The notes beneath the pieces were generated by a model. That model searched no databases. It saw only the letters and a program-made list of their open reading frames with translations, and was not told the DNA's origin. A program made the translations under genes and the position numbers. DNA of 12,340 nucleotides from CAMLHP01 sp035712285 (GTDB lineage: Bacteria > Gemmatimonadota > Gemmatimonadetes > Gemmatimonadales > GWC2-71-9), in contig DASTBA010000004.1 of NCBI GenBank assembly GCA_035712285.1, forward strand, positions 1 through 12,340. Direction: 5' to 3'. The number at the start of each line of letters is the position of its first letter. The first letter of the stretch is position 1. This document shows positions 12,190-12,340 of the stretch, in pieces.

Positions 12190-12340
12190 ATGCCCATCCT
12201 CCTCCGGACCACGGTCCTCCTGATCTGCTCCAACGTCTTCATGACGTTCGCGTGGTACGCCCACCTCCGGAACCTGAACGACCGGCCCTGGTGGGTGGCC
12301 GCACTGGCGAGCTGGGCCATCGCACTCTTCGAGTACATGC
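12190..12340 (+). CDS. DUF486 (DMT-like) small membrane protein, cut by window end
   Basis: Only the first 50 residues are in the window; the frame is open at its right edge. Two hydrophobic segments are visible (about 2-22 and 33-49), with a short basic loop between them. The segment SNVFMTFAWYAHLRNLNDRP (14-33) and the following SWAIALFEYM (41-50) match DUF486 closely, a family of roughly 110-residue integral membrane proteins resembling small multidrug or DMT transporters, with no proven substrate. No ribosome site is seen; a TAGATT box close to the ATG suggests a leaderless transcript. It is divergent from the aminotransferase, with 98 nt between start codons. Confidence 0.9.
   Translation, partial: MPILLRTTVLLICSNVFMTFAWYAHLRNLNDRPWWVAALASWAIALFEYM

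Overview
The window is a 12.3 kb stretch of very GC-rich, densely packed bacterial chromosome. Twenty genes are supported: nineteen complete and one cut by the right edge. Secreted proteins mostly have signal peptides ending in '...AQ' or a lipobox. Two genes start with GTG, neighbouring genes are joined by TGATG stop/start overlaps, and gaps between genes carry short palindromic and minisatellite-like repeats. The gene mix (Tat-exported class V aminotransferase, Ycf48-like lipoprotein, DUF481 barrel, GlsB proteins, several DinB-type proteins) fits Gemmatimonadota or a similar soil phylum. This taxonomic placement is inference. There is no rRNA, tRNA, CRISPR array, transposase or phage gene.

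Layout, left to right. (1) 1-170: a cluster of dRS3/REP-like palindromes and a 9-bp repeat tract, abutting the stop codon of a minus-strand GH20 beta-N-acetylhexosaminidase (171-1865). A small GlsB-family membrane protein (1917-2165) lies upstream of it, separated by a 7-bp tandem repeat. (2) 2236-3908: a plus-strand operon of a small unknown protein, a CPBP membrane protease, a DinB-fold protein and a DUF3565 zinc-ribbon protein. (3) 3917-5389: a minus-strand pair, an exported coiled-coil protein followed by a creatininase-family amidohydrolase. (4) 5485-6603: a DUF481 outer-membrane barrel and a second GlsB protein, closed by a strong hairpin terminator. (5) 6676-7624: a minus-strand operon of a LysM protein, a lipoprotein and dodecin. 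(6) 7733-10656: a plus-strand run of TspO, an alkyltransferase-like (ATL) DNA-damage protein, a second DinB protein, a DUF411 lipoprotein and a six-Asp-box beta-propeller lipoprotein. (7) 10657-12091: a second palindrome/9-bp repeat cluster and a Tat-exported PLP-dependent aminotransferase. (8) 12190 to the end: the start of a DUF486 membrane protein.

Most functional coherence lies in stress and envelope maintenance. The TspO-ATL-DinB unit joins a membrane stress protein, a non-enzymatic sensor of O6-alkylguanine and a DinB-fold protein through 1-nt overlaps. The DUF411 and beta-propeller lipoproteins overlap by 20 nt and may work together outside the cytoplasmic membrane. The LysM, lipoprotein and dodecin genes form a compact second stress-type operon.

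The least expected signal is in the repeats. Two minus-strand genes about 10.6 kb apart end in the same composite 3' structure: the stop codon lies inside the last unit of a 9-bp repeat tract, and divergent palindromes follow. Two exported-enzyme genes also share an identical 12-mer in their 5' leaders. No clearly new defence or mobile system was found.
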